A stretch of 64,000 nt of DNA, taken from positions 47,094,409-47,158,408 of the forward strand of contig CM034547.1 of NCBI GenBank assembly GCA_020055645.1. The letters are read 5' to 3'. This document shows, piece by piece, positions 1-14,973 of the stretch. Origin of the DNA: Tomocerus qinae. Taxonomy: Eukaryota > Arthropoda > Collembola > Entomobryomorpha > Tomoceridae. Numbering within the stretch: the first letter of the stretch is position 1; every line of letters begins with the position of its first letter. The translations under genes were made by a program, and so were the position numbers. A model generated the notes under the pieces. The model did not search any database, had not been told where the DNA came from, and saw only the letters and a list, made by a program, of their open reading frames with translations.

Positions 1-3000
1 TAGTGTTCACAACACAACGGCTGAGATAAATAGTTCAATTCCGACAAAACGGAAAGTAACATACATAGTGAACAGATACACAGATATTGGGTAAAATATA
101 CTATTACTTGGGTCTTCAGCTGCCACATAGGTATTCACCTCACACAACAAGAAGCATCAAGCCTACGTGAACTTCGAAATACAAATCGTGAAGAAATAGG
201 CAAAAAGTGCAACTTCATCCAAGCAAACGACAGCAAGTGACTTGAGTTGAAATATTTGGATGAAAGTGTCTAAGCAGTAGTCACAGTGAGAGAAGTAAGT
301 AGTACGGTGAGTCAATAAGTGGAGATAGGCAATGCAAAGGAGAAAGCCAGGAAGAAGTACTAGAACTACGTAGCAGTGAGTGAGTGAGCAGGATTTGAGC
401 GGACCCGAAAAGAAACTGACTTAAAGTTACTGCGTGAAAATACATTCATCCTAATCCACGAGAAAGGTCTGCACTGATCCCAACTCCTCTCTCCCCAAAA
501 TACAAGACTTTACTACTTTCTACGTACGAACACACACAAATGCCCAAAGTACCTGGTCCTGGGTACTCCACTAATACTTTCCCATCTATTCTTACATTAG
601 CTACTACATTAGTAGCCACTATAGTTAAAGTCAACCTTCAAATACTTTTTATACCAACATACTACAGCCTACAGTGTTCTCTCGAATACAACCCGGGTGC
701 CTAACGTCTCCTGAGCTTGAACCAGTTATTTATGATTGTTAAATTAGCTTTTATAACTTTAACATTTTTGCGCTTTGAAGTGATCAAACTAGTCAAATCC
801 TAATCTGTTACCAATATAATATATCAAATGTAACATGCCATACATACGTTATTCGTCGTTTTCATTAATTATTTTTAGATTTTGGCCCTTTGAATACCAT
901 TGTTGGCCGTAGTCACTGAGTAGTGACTCCAGCTAACTTCGCAGCTTTCCAGCAATGCTGTAATCCAGCTTTTACTCGATAACGATTTAAACAACTAAGA
1001 CATTTTATAATACGTTCTATAATAATTACAATACAGCTGGTTGTAATTTTTTCTAATTTAAGGATATTTAAAATATGGGTATTTCCCCATGACGTTACAA
1101 ACGGAAATACGGTAAAATGAGTTGGTCGTCGTCAACGATGTAGCAGTGTAGCACCAGACAAGACCGAGGAGTAAGCTTTCTAGTTTTTACAGTTAGAGAG
1201 AGATAGAAAGAGAAGTGGAGATAGTTTTTCTTTCTCCAGCTGCAAACTGCAGGTTGAATCCGAACAGTTTGTTGGAGAATTCTTTCTTCTCCTTTTTGCA
1301 TTTGGAGGAGTGCTTGAATTCTATTTTTAGAAGCGCCTAACATTTCTGATGAGAGCAACATTACTTCTTGCGAATTCTTACTGGGTATTATTGGAGGGAG
1401 GAAAGTGTAGTAAATACCTATTCGTAGTTTCCCTTGCTTACAGGTTACTTGTCTCTTTTTTCCTAAAGCTTTTCCTTTTCTTCCTCCGACAAAAGAATTA
1501 ACTTCTTATTCTTTGCTCACCTGCCTACATAAATATATTCCTGAATACCTCAGGGCATTGAGTAGAGTAGAGTAGGTAAACATTATTTACGTACACGATA
1601 CATGTAAAGTGGGCTTATAACTACTATTGTATCAGTTTCTATTGAATCTCCATTTTGAAGACTTCATTCCTAAAGTTTGTATTTTTGAGAGATTGTTCGT
1701 CGAATCCTATCTCTGTGCTATGCAAATTTTTTAACGTTTCATACATTTTCGGGCATTCTAGATAAGAAATAAATGAAACTTTGAAAGAAAAACTACGAAC
1801 TATTTTTAGATAGGAGTTTTTGTGTTAGCGAAGTACTTGAAAGTACTTTATGATGATATCAATAGGCATATACGCAAAGTTAACGGCTTTCTTGCGGTCA
1901 CAGTTTTTCATGGAGGAGCCCTAGTCCTAGCGTACACAATTGTGAATGTGTGTGTGGATTCTTAATATTGCCACTAGACTCTTCTTGAGTAGCCCATTTT
2001 TGTTTTATTAATACAATTGTAGAGGCAGAGACACACTTTATGCTGCACCCGCTAACTTTTCCTTTCCGCAACTGGTTTTTTTGCAACGACACAGACTAAT
2101 GTTATTCCATTATTCTTCCTTCTACTTGGGGTAAGTGGGTATACATCAAAACATATATACGCTGACCTTATATAGTAAAAGAGTGCAATGGGGATACATT
2201 TTCTACGAATATGCATCTGCTAAAACGAAGTACTACTTGAGAAAGTGGTATTATAACAAGTACGGCTTTCAGATTCCTTCAGTAGAATAGACACGGAAAT
2301 GAGCTCTGAGAAAATCCGTTGCAACCATCCCAGCCCAGAGAAACTTTTCTCAGCCTCAGCATACGTAAGATACCTTAAAAATTTACGCCATGGCTCTGAA
2401 GAGCTCAAGTCAAGAACATAATAATAGTATATCTTTGCGCTCTTTTCTCGAATGAATGGAGACTGCCTAGCCCTTCCTAAAAATATGTGTTCAAATAGCA
2501 AGATCCGTCAGTCACGTCACTTTTCATCAATTCCCATCCTTTTCATTCTATATATTGTAAATAAATAGCACTGAACAAAACCACTGGGCCACACCAAATT
2601 GGCTTGAGCATTCCTATCTTCTCCTATATGTACCTACTCTTATCATTACATTATACAGATAGGTATAGTAACCCTTGATGATAGCTACCGCCTGCTTACA
2701 CAAAGGCATTTGTGCCTATATATACAGATCAACAATAGTCTTCCGCTCTTTTCTACATTTACTATATATATAAAATGACAAAGACTCATTTAAACTACGT
2801 CTTCTCCACTAAATGCTAGGATCAATACTGGTATACTCATGAATGATACATCAAACACACTTGAAGCAAGTTATACTGTCTATAATCATATTCCCACATT
2901 TGCACAACATCCGTAACATCCAGATAGTGTTTTCAACTCAATTGGGCAAAGGACCCATCCGCGTATACAATCTTAAAGTCATTTCACTTGATTTCACTAG

Positions 3001-6000
3001 TATACTTCAAAATTACATTTTCCTGAAACTCATCTACTCCAAAACCGATTCAAAGAAACTGATATTATGAACATTTTCACAGACAATATTAAAGGAGGAA
3101 GATCTTTATTTCCCGATATGCACAGATCGTTAAGCTATTTGCTTCACTGAGATCTCAAATGCTACACATCTATTCAATGAAGTGTGACGAATGCTTTGTA
3201 AAAGCACTAGTTTCCAAGAACAATTTCCTCCATTACCTCCTCACCTTCACTTACGATCGGAATAACCTTGTGAATTTAGGGGAAGGTTGGGAATTGGAGC
3301 AAGATGTAAAAAACTGTGGATGCTAAAGCCTAATTGTTTATTATTTCATTTTCGCACAGTCAGAACTTGAGATTGTAATGATTTTTTAAACACTGTTTTG
3401 AAAAACAAATTATTTAAGCTCCATTCATTTGATGGTGGCACATATTTGCCAGTGCCAATGGTGTGCTATATTTTCATTCTTTCAAATGACTACTAATTGC
3501 TTTATTAACCCCTTTTAATAGAGCAAAAAGATGATTTACATTCATTTATTTTGTGGTGTCCATCAAAGTTGGGCTTAATGCTATTATGTTGTCGCATCTA
3601 GTTGCGCACTATTATTGAATTAAAGGGACTTGGTCATACTAATTCAATGGTGACAATTTGATTCTAATTTTCAATGCAATTAAATCTGCTGAATAAAGTT
3701 GATGTTCTTACAAAGGAGACAATTAGTTTCACTGAATAAAACCTATGAAATATGTAGTACATAAACAAGCTCACCAATTGCTACAAACTATTTAGTCTAT
3801 TATTAGTACCACCAATTAAGTCTAATTAAAGTATAAGAAGATGCAGCAGTAAGATATTCATCACTTTCAGCTCTATGGCTTTATGTATGTCTTTGTACTA
3901 TGCATTAGGCGCTTAGCAAGCCACTTATACTTAACTATGTCACATTTGAAACGCAGATAATTTTTCAGTATCCTTTTACTAACTGCGCCAATAGCTTGTC
4001 TGTGCAATGTAAATGCAAATTTCATATGCAATAACATGTGTGTGAGTCGTAAGTGAGCCTTCAACTGTCAACTCTCATTACTTACACCATTGTATAATCA
4101 CAGTACAGATATACTAATATATCTACCAGACTATAATATGATATATAGTCTGAAGCATTCACTAACTTATGAAGCTAGTTATTTGCTTCCATCCTTACAT
4201 AGTCACGAATTGTTTGATTTTCGATAGTTACTTATATGATTGATGAACCTGAGAAGTAGTGTAATAAAATATTTGTATTTACTTGAGAAAAGCAAGCAGT
4301 TCACTTTACAGTATTATTAGACAAATTTCTACAGATGATTTAACAAGTCTTCATTATTCTGAAGGTTTGTATTTCAAAATCCGTTCTAGTAAGTAGCATC
4401 AGAAGTGAAGTTTTATGATTGTAACAGCCAACAGTGTATAGGGAGGCTGAATATTAGCAAAAGACTTCATTGAAATGAAAAGTGTAAGGAATTTTAAATG
4501 GTTATAAATATGATTGGTTCTACTCGCTTTATTACACAACAATGAGAATGCTTTTCACTACTATTAAGTAAAGTACGTACCAAAAGCAAACCACTCTCCA
4601 TTCAGAGAATTTTTTGCATAACTCAAACACATAACGTAAACATTTATGTTTATCGTGCATGTACGTAATAGTGCATGTTCCACAGTTGATTCTTGAAGAG
4701 TCTAGCACACACGTGATAAATAAATAATTCAAATGATTAGTTATTTATTTCTGTTGCGTGTGGTAAAACAATAGAAATACAAAACGAAGCTAATGATATT
4801 TGTTAAAAACTATTTCGCATTGTAAATGTTAGATAAATGATGCTTGTGTTGTGACGTCGGTGAGTAGTGTGAGATTGTGTGATGTGCTACCACATCGTGA
4901 ACACAAGTATTTATGTTAAACGTTTGTAACTTGTATACATAATGTATGTACACAAGTGCAGAAACTTCTATTATTGTCTTACAGTTGCTTGCAAATTTTA
5001 TGTATTTGCTATTCATAAACGAATTGTGGTGATTTTGCCACCAACGCCCTGATTGAAGGATGTGTGTATGTTTTCTTCTGTTTATCTCTACAGGCATGAC
5101 GGAGATTATTTACAAAGCATAGGGGAATATCCCAGTTTTTATACTCAATAGGATGCAAGTAGGCTGTATTCATCCATTAAACCATTTGATTTAATATTTA
5201 TACACACCTACAGAGATAAGTACCTACTTTTCCGTTTGTTACATTTAATGCTACCAATTTCGAATTAGATCAATATTGATACGTTAACAGATAATAGTAC
5301 AAAGAATGACATACCATAACGCAACATGTGGCATGTAATAATCTGCAATGGTCGTGAGTGTATAAGTTGTCTAAAAAAACTACTACAGATAGAATGGAAT
5401 TTCAAATTGTATTACGTGTACAGACACGCAGTGACGTATGAAACACCAAACAAACGTGTAACTACCATGTTATAGGTGTGTGTGAACTTGAACTGAATTT
5501 TGTTCTTGCATGTGGATGAAATATTTAATGAATTTTTTATGCCCTGCCTGTACAATGTAATCTGTACACTTCACATTTCCTACGGTCTTACTTCTCCCTC
5601 TTAAACAGCTTATCTGTCTTACCAATGCAAAACTTTCAAATGCGTCTACTTATTAATAAGCATCTAAAGGATGCAAATAGATTCGCAAAAAATGGGCTGC
5701 GATCATTTTCTTTTCATTCAAATGTATCCTATTGTACGTCAGACCTTTATATCCGGTCTAAGTAGCTTAGCGTGCTATTATTAGACAAATCTCATCGTAA
5801 TGCACTGATATAATTATAGCACTTAATACATGATGTGAGACACTATTTAAAATGAGTTTTTTATTAAAGAAACACAGATATGTGTTATTATGTGTTTTTC
5901 CAATGACGTAAATAAAACATCTACATAGGAAGGACGATATAATATCCGGGAATACAAGTAAACCCAACTATGGAGAGAGCTACTGATAATAGCGGATGGC

Positions 6001-9000
6001 CCACCTGTGGTAAATTTTTCAACGAGTGTAAAGTTTTCAACGCGTGTGTAAATATTATTTGATCTCAAGACCAAAGTATAATCTTGACCTCAACATTATT
6101 AAATGGTTGTTCCACAAATAATAACTATAGTAAAGGATAAGTGAAGACAAATTCGTTATAGAATTGATAATAGGCAGATCTTTTGTGCTAAGGTCGCCTC
6201 GTGTGCCGAGAGACACTGTTATCTAGGAACTGGAACGTTGATTGTTGTCATCAAAGTGTCGCAGTGACACTTGATTTGTTCTACAACCACAAAATACTGC
6301 TGTTACAGTAGAGCGGTTAGGATTTGGCATGCTTATGCACCTACACAGATTGCCAAGTTGGCAGCCCTACTTACAATCCGTTATTTGTGGGCCTATTCTG
6401 CGTTACACATTATTCTTACGTTAAATAGGCCACTCCTCATTCTTCTCTCCTTATTAATACCACCTCATCCTAGCAAACAATGTTAAACCATCGATTCTTT
6501 AATATATTTACTTTGGACACAAGTGACATTAAAAGAATCTGTAATTTTAACACTATAATTTTATTTATGCTAGTGAAATTCCCTACAGGTGTAAAAAAGG
6601 AATAAAATAAATTACCTTTTTCATGATAAATTTGCATGCTTCTTCTTTGAGAGTTTTGAGAGTGAGTAGGGAAGTGTCAACCGTAGCCGAGTCTCTGACA
6701 AGGCCTAGTTGAAAAAGAAAAGTGACATCTCCTCCCGCACCATCCATTTTGTAGACCTTTTAAATAAATTTTGAAGTTGAGTAGTTACTAAAAGTTAATG
6801 GAATCTTGTTTCGTTGTTTTTTTCGTTTGAATTTTTTGGATGAGTAGTAGAATAGTCACAATTACATGAGTCACAGTAAACACCCTAGAAAATCAGTGGA
6901 AAGAGGTGAGTTTTCCTCTTTGGACTTAATGAGGGGAGTTGTGCAAAGTTGATTTGCTTAGAAATATCTGGTTGATGTTTTCTGTGGTTTATTAATTAGT
7001 GGGGATGTGGAATGAGAGTTGACGATATTGAAGACAGAGATGTAGTAGTGAGCAGGATTATGGTAATAGATCGTTGTTTGTAAATTATGCTAACTGACTT
7101 TCCGTACAAAGTAGTGCAAAACAACAATATGCATTGATTAACTGACAGTAGTGCTAGCCAATTCCTCGGGAACGCAACGATTAATGCGAGTTGGAGTAGA
7201 ATTCACATACATAATTAATGAGTTCGTTTACATTTGTCCTAATGGATTATTTGTGAGCTTTTATTATGCATCAATGGCAGTGGTTACCATTATCACTGGC
7301 GAAAAAACGTTTTAAACGGTCATTATTATTCAGTGTTGTTTCAGAGTCATAATGTGGTTCGTTTATAACCAAGTATGTGCTTTATATTTAGGTTTCTTCT
7401 CTTAACAAAAGTAGAATGTGTAAAAGGCTTTTTACAGCCTTTGTTCTTCTGCTGTACTTGCAAAATGTAAGTTGGTGTAGAGGGGTTCCACTTGTTCAAC
7501 TAGATCATAGAGTACAATGTTATCTCCAATTCACAACTTTTAGTAGCATTTCTATTTTGGAGTAAAGTAGTAAATGGCAGTATTCGTCAAAGAATACTAA
7601 AATGCTACTATGCATAAAGTTCTTGTTGTTTCGCAGTTGAAAATGTTTAAACGCGAGTGCTGCCTGCAATCAGATGCTAATAAATTTTAGTCTATTTATG
7701 GTTGCGTACTATAAAATTGCTGAGATGTGGTTTTCGTTGTAAAATGAAGTGAAGCGAAGAAACCTGGTCTACTTCATTGTAAAAGGCTTTGTGTGAAAAG
7801 CAACCAGCATGCTGAGTATCACTCCGACTTTCAGGGAAAATACGATGCTACTCCTCTATTGAGTCCTGGGAGTTTTCCTTCTGGAATTGTAATAAAGTTC
7901 TCTGAATCCAGCAATTTAACTTGAACAAGGGATGAATCTCCTCTAATATCTATGAGACTGATAATAGTACCAAGAGTCCTATCCAAATTCATGGTACTAT
8001 ACCGGTCCGTAAACACAACACACTATTAAGAGTAATAGTGCAAGTCCATAACTCCATAGTCTTCACCATTCCACGTAGGACATAAGAAAACACATTTAAA
8101 AGTCTCGACAATCAAATGCACTTATGTGGACGCATGTGTACACATTAACAATGCCTTTTTGTCTGTGGTGATGTTAGGGATTATTTTTTTGTCTTTTAAC
8201 GAGGAATTCAGGTTCAGAACAACTTGTAGAGCATCACATCTGAACAACTCCAAACAAAGTAGAATGGATAAGTGAGTTTAACTCAGCGGAACGTTCAGAC
8301 TTAAAATAAACGCCCGTAAAATCCTGATGAATACAAATACACTTGTAAGTTTGTAACTACTGCTCTATATTTTCACAAGTCAACAGGGAAGTTCTAGCAC
8401 ATGTAAATATGTGTATGCGGTCCATAGATATTCAGGCCACTTCACAGATATTTCGTCTTAGATAAAGTCTCTTCTCGGAATTACTGAATTTGCATACTTA
8501 ACAAGCCTGGTTTGATTGTATGGCAAATTAAGTACTTAATTTCACATCCCAGTGTCAATATTCTTGTTTATTCCGTCGTTTAGTTCGGTTAGTTAATTTA
8601 GGTATGCACCTACAGAAGAATCGTCACCGCAGCGTGTAGAAATTGCAATACCTTCTGTCTTGTTGAATTGTTTAATTCGGACTGAAGTACAGAGCAGTCG
8701 TTTTGATGGTGGCGTGAGGAAGAATGAATTGTAAATACAGAGAGATAGTCAACTGGGTAGATGAGTCAAGTTGGTGAGGAGGTATTTAAGGTAGCCGTTG
8801 AGTTTAAGTAGGCAATAATAATAAGCCGACTGTTATTCTCTTTATAGCAGGCGACTTGCCTCTCTTCCTCGACAATACAATTAGGTATAATAGTGCAGTA
8901 GAACTTGCGGAATGTTATAGTGTAGCTATTGTTGAAATTGCAGTGGAGAAGAAGAACGTATAAAATCCATTAATGTTCCATTTTATCATCATGTTACATC

Positions 9001-12000
9001 ATCTGCTCCTTCTGCTACAACTCAACTCACAAATATTATATACGACGTATCTAAACTAACGTAATAATCCAACCATAGAATAAAATCTTTGGCAATACCT
9101 TCTTTTCCTTCAGCCACGTATATAGTCTACACTAGCTAAATAGTAGCTAGGTCAGTCAGACTACCAAAGTCTGGTTTTGTAGGTTTGTAAGAAAGGTAGG
9201 GGATCTGAAGCGTTGGAAAATTCTTTTGCGGACTCCACAAAGAATAATATGCACTATGTAGATAAATTCTTTTTTCAATTCAGTTAGTCCAATGATATCT
9301 CTCTGTTGCTCTTTGTAGGTGGATAATGTTCTTTAACATTCACACAATCATGCAGCTCTTCTGTAACAAAAAAATTATACACATTGTCTATTAAAGTACA
9401 TACTGCAAAGTACTGCACACAACTTTGTATTTCATTTTCCCTATAGTTTTAGCCATAACATAAAATAACATTTCTTTACGATTGCAGCCAGACTCACAAG
9501 ACAAGTGCAGTTAAACATTATAATCAAGACACAAAAGGTTAATTTTCCTGCAAATGTTATATGATTAATACTACAATGTAGGCTCCAAGTGTAGTCAAGT
9601 GCTAAGTATACCCAGAATATGCTCAACTTTGTAATCATGCCTAAAGATAACAGTGCCCTCCTAATGAGTTTCTTACAGCTTTCTTACATTTCTATATAAT
9701 GTGCATAATGAGTGGTAAGGGTAACTTACAGTTCAGTTTAGCATGCTCTCCCTTGCATATTCAGGAATCTGGATGTAAACTCTGGATGAGCTGTTCTTCG
9801 CAGTGAGTCAAGTTCAAAGAGGAACCTGCAATAACAAAATAAAATCTTTAATAGCTACGGGGAAATTGATTCATTTCTTGTGAAGCTGTTAACGTCATTT
9901 CTCCGCAATGAAAATAAACAGGAGAATGCTCACAGGGAAAGGAAATTGCACAAGAGAAATCTGCGGAAATAAACATTAAACCTACATAATGATTTTACAC
10001 GTTATTTAGACTACGTATTACTATCATTTCAAACCGTAGTAAATGAATCCAATTATCTATTTAGTGGACTATTTATTTTAGAACTATACATTTGTAGTTG
10101 ATAACGCTAATGCATCCAAGAAGGTTCTCGAGAAACACATCACTATTTTCTGTAATTAATTACGTAGGGTAATATGTCGTAGAAATTTTTACTCATCTAC
10201 ATTTTGTATCAATTACATTTTAAATTATCGTTTTGCACCCTAGTGCGGATGGGCGTCAATTTATTTTCTATATTTCTTCTAGTACCAATGAAATTAGTTG
10301 CCTTTTATGGCTAAATATTCTACCAAAAATTATATTTATATTATTAATATACTACTAATTCTACAGCCTACCGGCAACTACCAGCATAAATGTAATATTA
10401 CAGAAGAATTTCGCTGATATTTTGGTTCAATTTTTGTGCCAAGAGCATCAACTTTCAATAAATTGTCAAGCTCATTATATTAATACTCACCTAGTACATT
10501 CTACCGATTCACCAGATACAGCAAAATACATTTTAGTGTTAAAAGTCCAAATATAACTGTAAATTTTTATGTAACCTACACCTCTACCTTTTACTTAGAC
10601 TAAATAAAAAATAAGTTACATTATAAAGACATAAAACTTGCTTTTTCTACATGAAAGAAAAATTATTTACCTGCGACAATTAAGTTTCATGTGTGCTCCT
10701 TTTTTATGAGTTTAATAAAGAATAACTCAACCTCAAACTGGAATGCATTTATTGTTACGTAGATTTTGCATTGAATCAATAATTACTCGTGTTACACGTA
10801 CATATGTAAATGTGTGTCCAGTAAAAAGTAGAGACACGGATACAGAGAGGTACAATTATGTAGTACGAGTAGATGAAAAAGTGCAAACATGAAAAAACTG
10901 TTTTGCTGAATTATGCAAACACGAGACAGAGTCATGGACGAGACGAAGAGAAGGGACCTCAAGTAAACAACAAAGTCAGCCGGATATAAACACAACGTGA
11001 TTTCTGCAGGATTCTATTTTATTAAGTCGACTGCGTTGATGCAGTAAGTGTATGTAATTCAATCCAGGAAGCATGGGATTCCCGCTTCTCACAATACGAT
11101 AAGAATTAACTGTACTACTCCTACCCACACATGTCTAACCAGAAATATTATTTATTAATAAATGAACACATTCCTATTATATATTACAAGCATTTACGGC
11201 CGTATACCTATCCACTAGTATTTGATCTGTGACTAGTACAATCTGGTTGGAAAATGCAGTTTTCCCGAGCTAAAATCAAGATAGACATTAAATACACTTT
11301 TGTATGTAAATTGAATGCATAAGCACAAGTGTGCGACTTGAGCATTTAGAACATTGTAGTAGAACATGGGAATTCAGCAAGATGCATCTACAGAAATCCC
11401 TACGATTATTCCTGTGGCATATAAAGAGTAGAATAGCTACATTAAGCAGTCTAAGTATATCTATATAGATACTTGGTGAGTCGACTGCGACTGCTTTTTT
11501 ATCCTTCAACTACTTTTTCATCTTGTTATGTTCTCAGTCTGTAATTTATATTATTGTATAGTAATACCTCTGTACGTTATGTGTCTATCTCAAGCAAGTA
11601 GGTATCTGTATATTTAATAATGAGTCTTTATTCCACACTGCCCTGTCCTCTGCAGCTAAGCAATACAGAATTTTTGTATAATTGAAAGCTGTCTGTCCTT
11701 TGGTGTAGTTTATGCACTCTTGTCCCGGACTTTCCAGAAAGAATCAGGATAGACATTGAATTGCATTCGAGTGGGAATCTAATGTAACTGTAGGTAGACA
11801 TACCTACATGCATAAATAAGTGACTTGGTAAATCCCTTGCCGAATCTCATGCAAATTTTTAAGGCGTCAATCCATATCCTTTTACACACTACTAGGACTG
11901 ACTATAAAACACCTACATATGCAAATCTCTTACTGTCTTATCTCTACACCTAAGATATCTCCACATCTATATACGTACAGTACACGCTACATATCTTCAT

Positions 12001-14918
12001 ATTTTTGCTTAGAGGTACAGTAATCTCTGTATAGGGAATAGAAAAGCGACATGCTTAATATATATTACCTCCCTACATTTCTATCCACTGACACACCGAG
12101 CTCCAACCGAATCATATACTATCAATGCAAATACTGCTACAATGTTTCTATGTCTGTACTTCCCTACTCCATGTAGTGACAGCATGTTACATCAGGGATA
12201 ACAAAGTATTTACATTTCAAATGATCTAGATAACTTTATCAGTCGTAAATTCAAACTATTAGTTTATTTATACCAATATACACATTAGAGCTAAAGAATA
12301 GTGCAAATAACTGTCTTTTAACATTTAAAACTGACTGAAGCTAACATTTTGTTACCAAATATTCTTTTGTGTACGTTTTTCTGCATAGTTGACATAGATC
12401 GTAGATATACATTGCCAGACATATTTATCTTTTGTATCAGTATGTGATATATTTCACCTTCACATATTAATATTGGCTACAAAAGAGATATGCCATTTTC
12501 CATTATATTTGCCATCACATTGGATTAGTCAAGGTAGACATCTGTTAAAAGCCATTTCATATTGATATTCTGGGACAATGTTAAAGAGCTATATAGAAAC
12601 TTCTATTTCGGTAAGTGCAAATTTGGTTTTTGTAAAACCAGAGAAGTTTCATCAGTAGTTCGGCGTATACAGTCGGAATGTGAACTGTACTTGAGTTGAA
12701 GTAAGCAGTCAAGTCCCATAGAAATAGGATGGCAGTGGCACCATGAGAACTTTGCTGAGTGAAAATCAATTCGTATTTCTGGACCTGGGAGCACGTCTTC
12801 CAAATAAGAACAGACTGAAACATCTTTTCCCAATATCTCTATATTGTTTCGTTCCCTCTACCCTCTACACAATTTCTCTTAGCTGTGGAGACTGGATTTG
12901 GAGGAGTATCTCTGTACGTAAACCTAAGTGCCAATGTCTATCTAGGGAAGCATGTATATCACTGCTATCAAATTTTCTTTAAACATACATGCATTGTATA
13001 CTAAAATAGGTCTACTAGATCCCACTTCTGATATTAAGATTGTTGATTATACTGTGTCAGCATATTCTCTATTTATACCTCAATTGGGAGCAACATTTCA
13101 TTCTAAAGGATATTTTTCTACTGCTCAGAGTCTGCACTAAAGGCTTACACAAGAGACGAACAGAGAAATCTAAAAATAGGAAGAATAGCATGTTTCTTTC
13201 ATATATTATTATTACTTTCGTACTTACACGGTGAATGTATCTCTTTGACTTTAAGCAAAATTCTTTCAAAGGAAAAATTCCTGCAACCCAGTATCCATAA
13301 GTCTATCTATTCGGATATGGTACACTATTCTTTGATTTTGGTATGCACAACATAGCGTTTCGGATAATTAAAAGTCCCAACGATTTCATATGCTACTTTA
13401 TCATCGTGTACAGAATAGAACGAGAAAATTTGGAAAATACTCTCTAACACTGAATCTAGAAAACCGTCTAAAGTAAATTGTTTGTATAGGTTGTAAATCC
13501 AGAAATCCATAAATCAATCCAATCACTGCTTCTGTAATTATTTATAACCAAACTCATTAATTATGGAAGGTATTTATCAAAAGGAAATGTACCCACAAGG
13601 AATTAAGTAGTATGACTGATTTACAAACACATTACGAAATTTTCACATTCACCGACCGTTGACATCCCATTTCCATAAATTACCATGATAACAACATACC
13701 CTGATGTCATTGTTATCACCGTTTTAAATCATGATATTTAAATGTAATGATACTACTGGGGAAATATGGTCTCCGTAAGAATTTTGTGGTAATTAACTTC
13801 ATAAGTGCTGTACTAAATGAATACTACTTGGGTGGGTCGGTCATGTAGTACAAACCTTTGGGTTAGATACTGGTCTAACATTACTTAAATATTATTCCAA
13901 ATATCCCTAATCGGTTACATGCATGTTACAGTATCTACTGCACATAAAGGTATCGTCAAATCTTAGCATTTAAGTCTGAAAAGTTAGTTTACAAACTAAC
14001 TGAAGTGTAGTACAATAAGTTCGTAGGTATAATGAAAGTTCAGCAGCTGTGTAAAACAATGATATCGTACCTGATTTACAAAATGGGTCCCTCCAGAATT
14101 TACTTGGTTGTTATTTCACTGCACTTAACTTGGTATTCAAGTTAGATGATGTGATTCAGTTTATTTATGTGAATTCAGGCAATGTAAAAGATCCATTAAA
14201 AGACCTTCCCAAACCTGTGCTATTTAGTTTGTACAAGTTTTATACAGATATTATAAACTGTAACACTGTAACATAATATTACAACGCTAGTATAATAATA
14301 GTGCTAGTGATATTGGAACAGAACGGAACACATAATAATAGTATGTCGACGCTGAATGCACATCGCCAGCAAGCCAAGACGAAGTAATCAGCTTCACAAT
14401 CACCACACTACTGAGCTACTTCAACAATGATGAGTCAAATAAGTATTAGTGGCAATCAAGGAAACGTTACACCAACTATGTATGCTATTCCTTGCGTACC
14501 TGTATGGCCAAGCTACATAACAATGAAAACTTACATCAGTTAAATTATTCCATGTAGTTGTGTGTACTAAACACATTGCACATCGTAACCAGATAGTGAA
14601 CATAGAATTGTAAATACAAAACTGCGAGTTGTACGGAATGAGAACTTGCATAAATATAAAGCACTGGAAAACCCAAAATTACATAAAAATTGAAATAAAA
14701 TTGTAACCACCCAACCCATTCTTTGTGAAGTGATTGCAAAGTGTAGTATGTACTAGGTTTTACAATTAGTAGTAGTAGTTCTGGTAGTTTATATTATTAC
14801 TTTATTATGCTGATAGTTTTATATACTGAACTTGAACTGGAAAAGAGTGTAGAAATTCTATTGTTGTATTTATATTGTTTACTTATGCGATACTGTAACT
14901 AAAGTAGGTGATGATGTT
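1..14918. other. Non-coding stretch, no supported gene
   Basis: I see no reading frame here with convincing codon character and matching splice sites. The open stretches are short (61 to 93 codons), scattered on both strands and often overlap each other, as expected by chance in AT-rich DNA. No tRNA, rRNA, long tandem array or transposon coding region was recognised. Small hairpins exist, for example arms of nine bases around 4129-4154 and an inverted repeat AGTTAGTTT/AAACTAACT at 13982-14001. The stretch could be intergenic or intronic to a gene with remote exons. Confidence 0.6.
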
Positions 14919-14973
14919 ATGGAGCTATTCTGCAGAAACGTAGTTGGAGCAAAGGATGGCGAAGATGGGAAGG
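14919..14973 (+). CDS. Candidate alternative first coding exon (18 codons plus one base)
   Basis: An ATG opens 18 codons (MELFCRNVVG followed by AKDGEDGK) and the frame runs into a strong 5' splice site, AAGG|GTAAGC, after the first base of codon 19 (phase 1, first base G). The frame stays open beyond the splice site, so the exon end is inferred from the donor consensus. The peptide is short, and its second half is charged and glycine-rich. Three other exons far downstream (47672-47810, 52496-52628, 59783-59876) have the same design and phase, which suggests alternative N-termini of one gene. It could equally be a chance ATG in front of a donor, because 18 codons carry little statistical weight. 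The product is not recognised. Confidence 0.35.

Noticed and set aside
446..634. Minus-strand 62-codon frame (TLTIVATNVVANVRIDGKVL)
   Set aside because: Short, near the window edge, with only a weak acceptor-like site and no recognisable domain.
7831..8016. Minus-strand 61-codon frame with plausible amino-acid composition (NLDRTLGTIISLIDIRGDSS)
   Set aside because: It is short, without clear acceptor or donor sites, and without family resemblance. It could be an exon of an unknown transcript but is not supportable.
12603..12833. Overlapping open frames on both strands, one of them fairly protein-like
   Set aside because: No good splice sites in register and no recognised motif. Three overlapping frames suggest chance.
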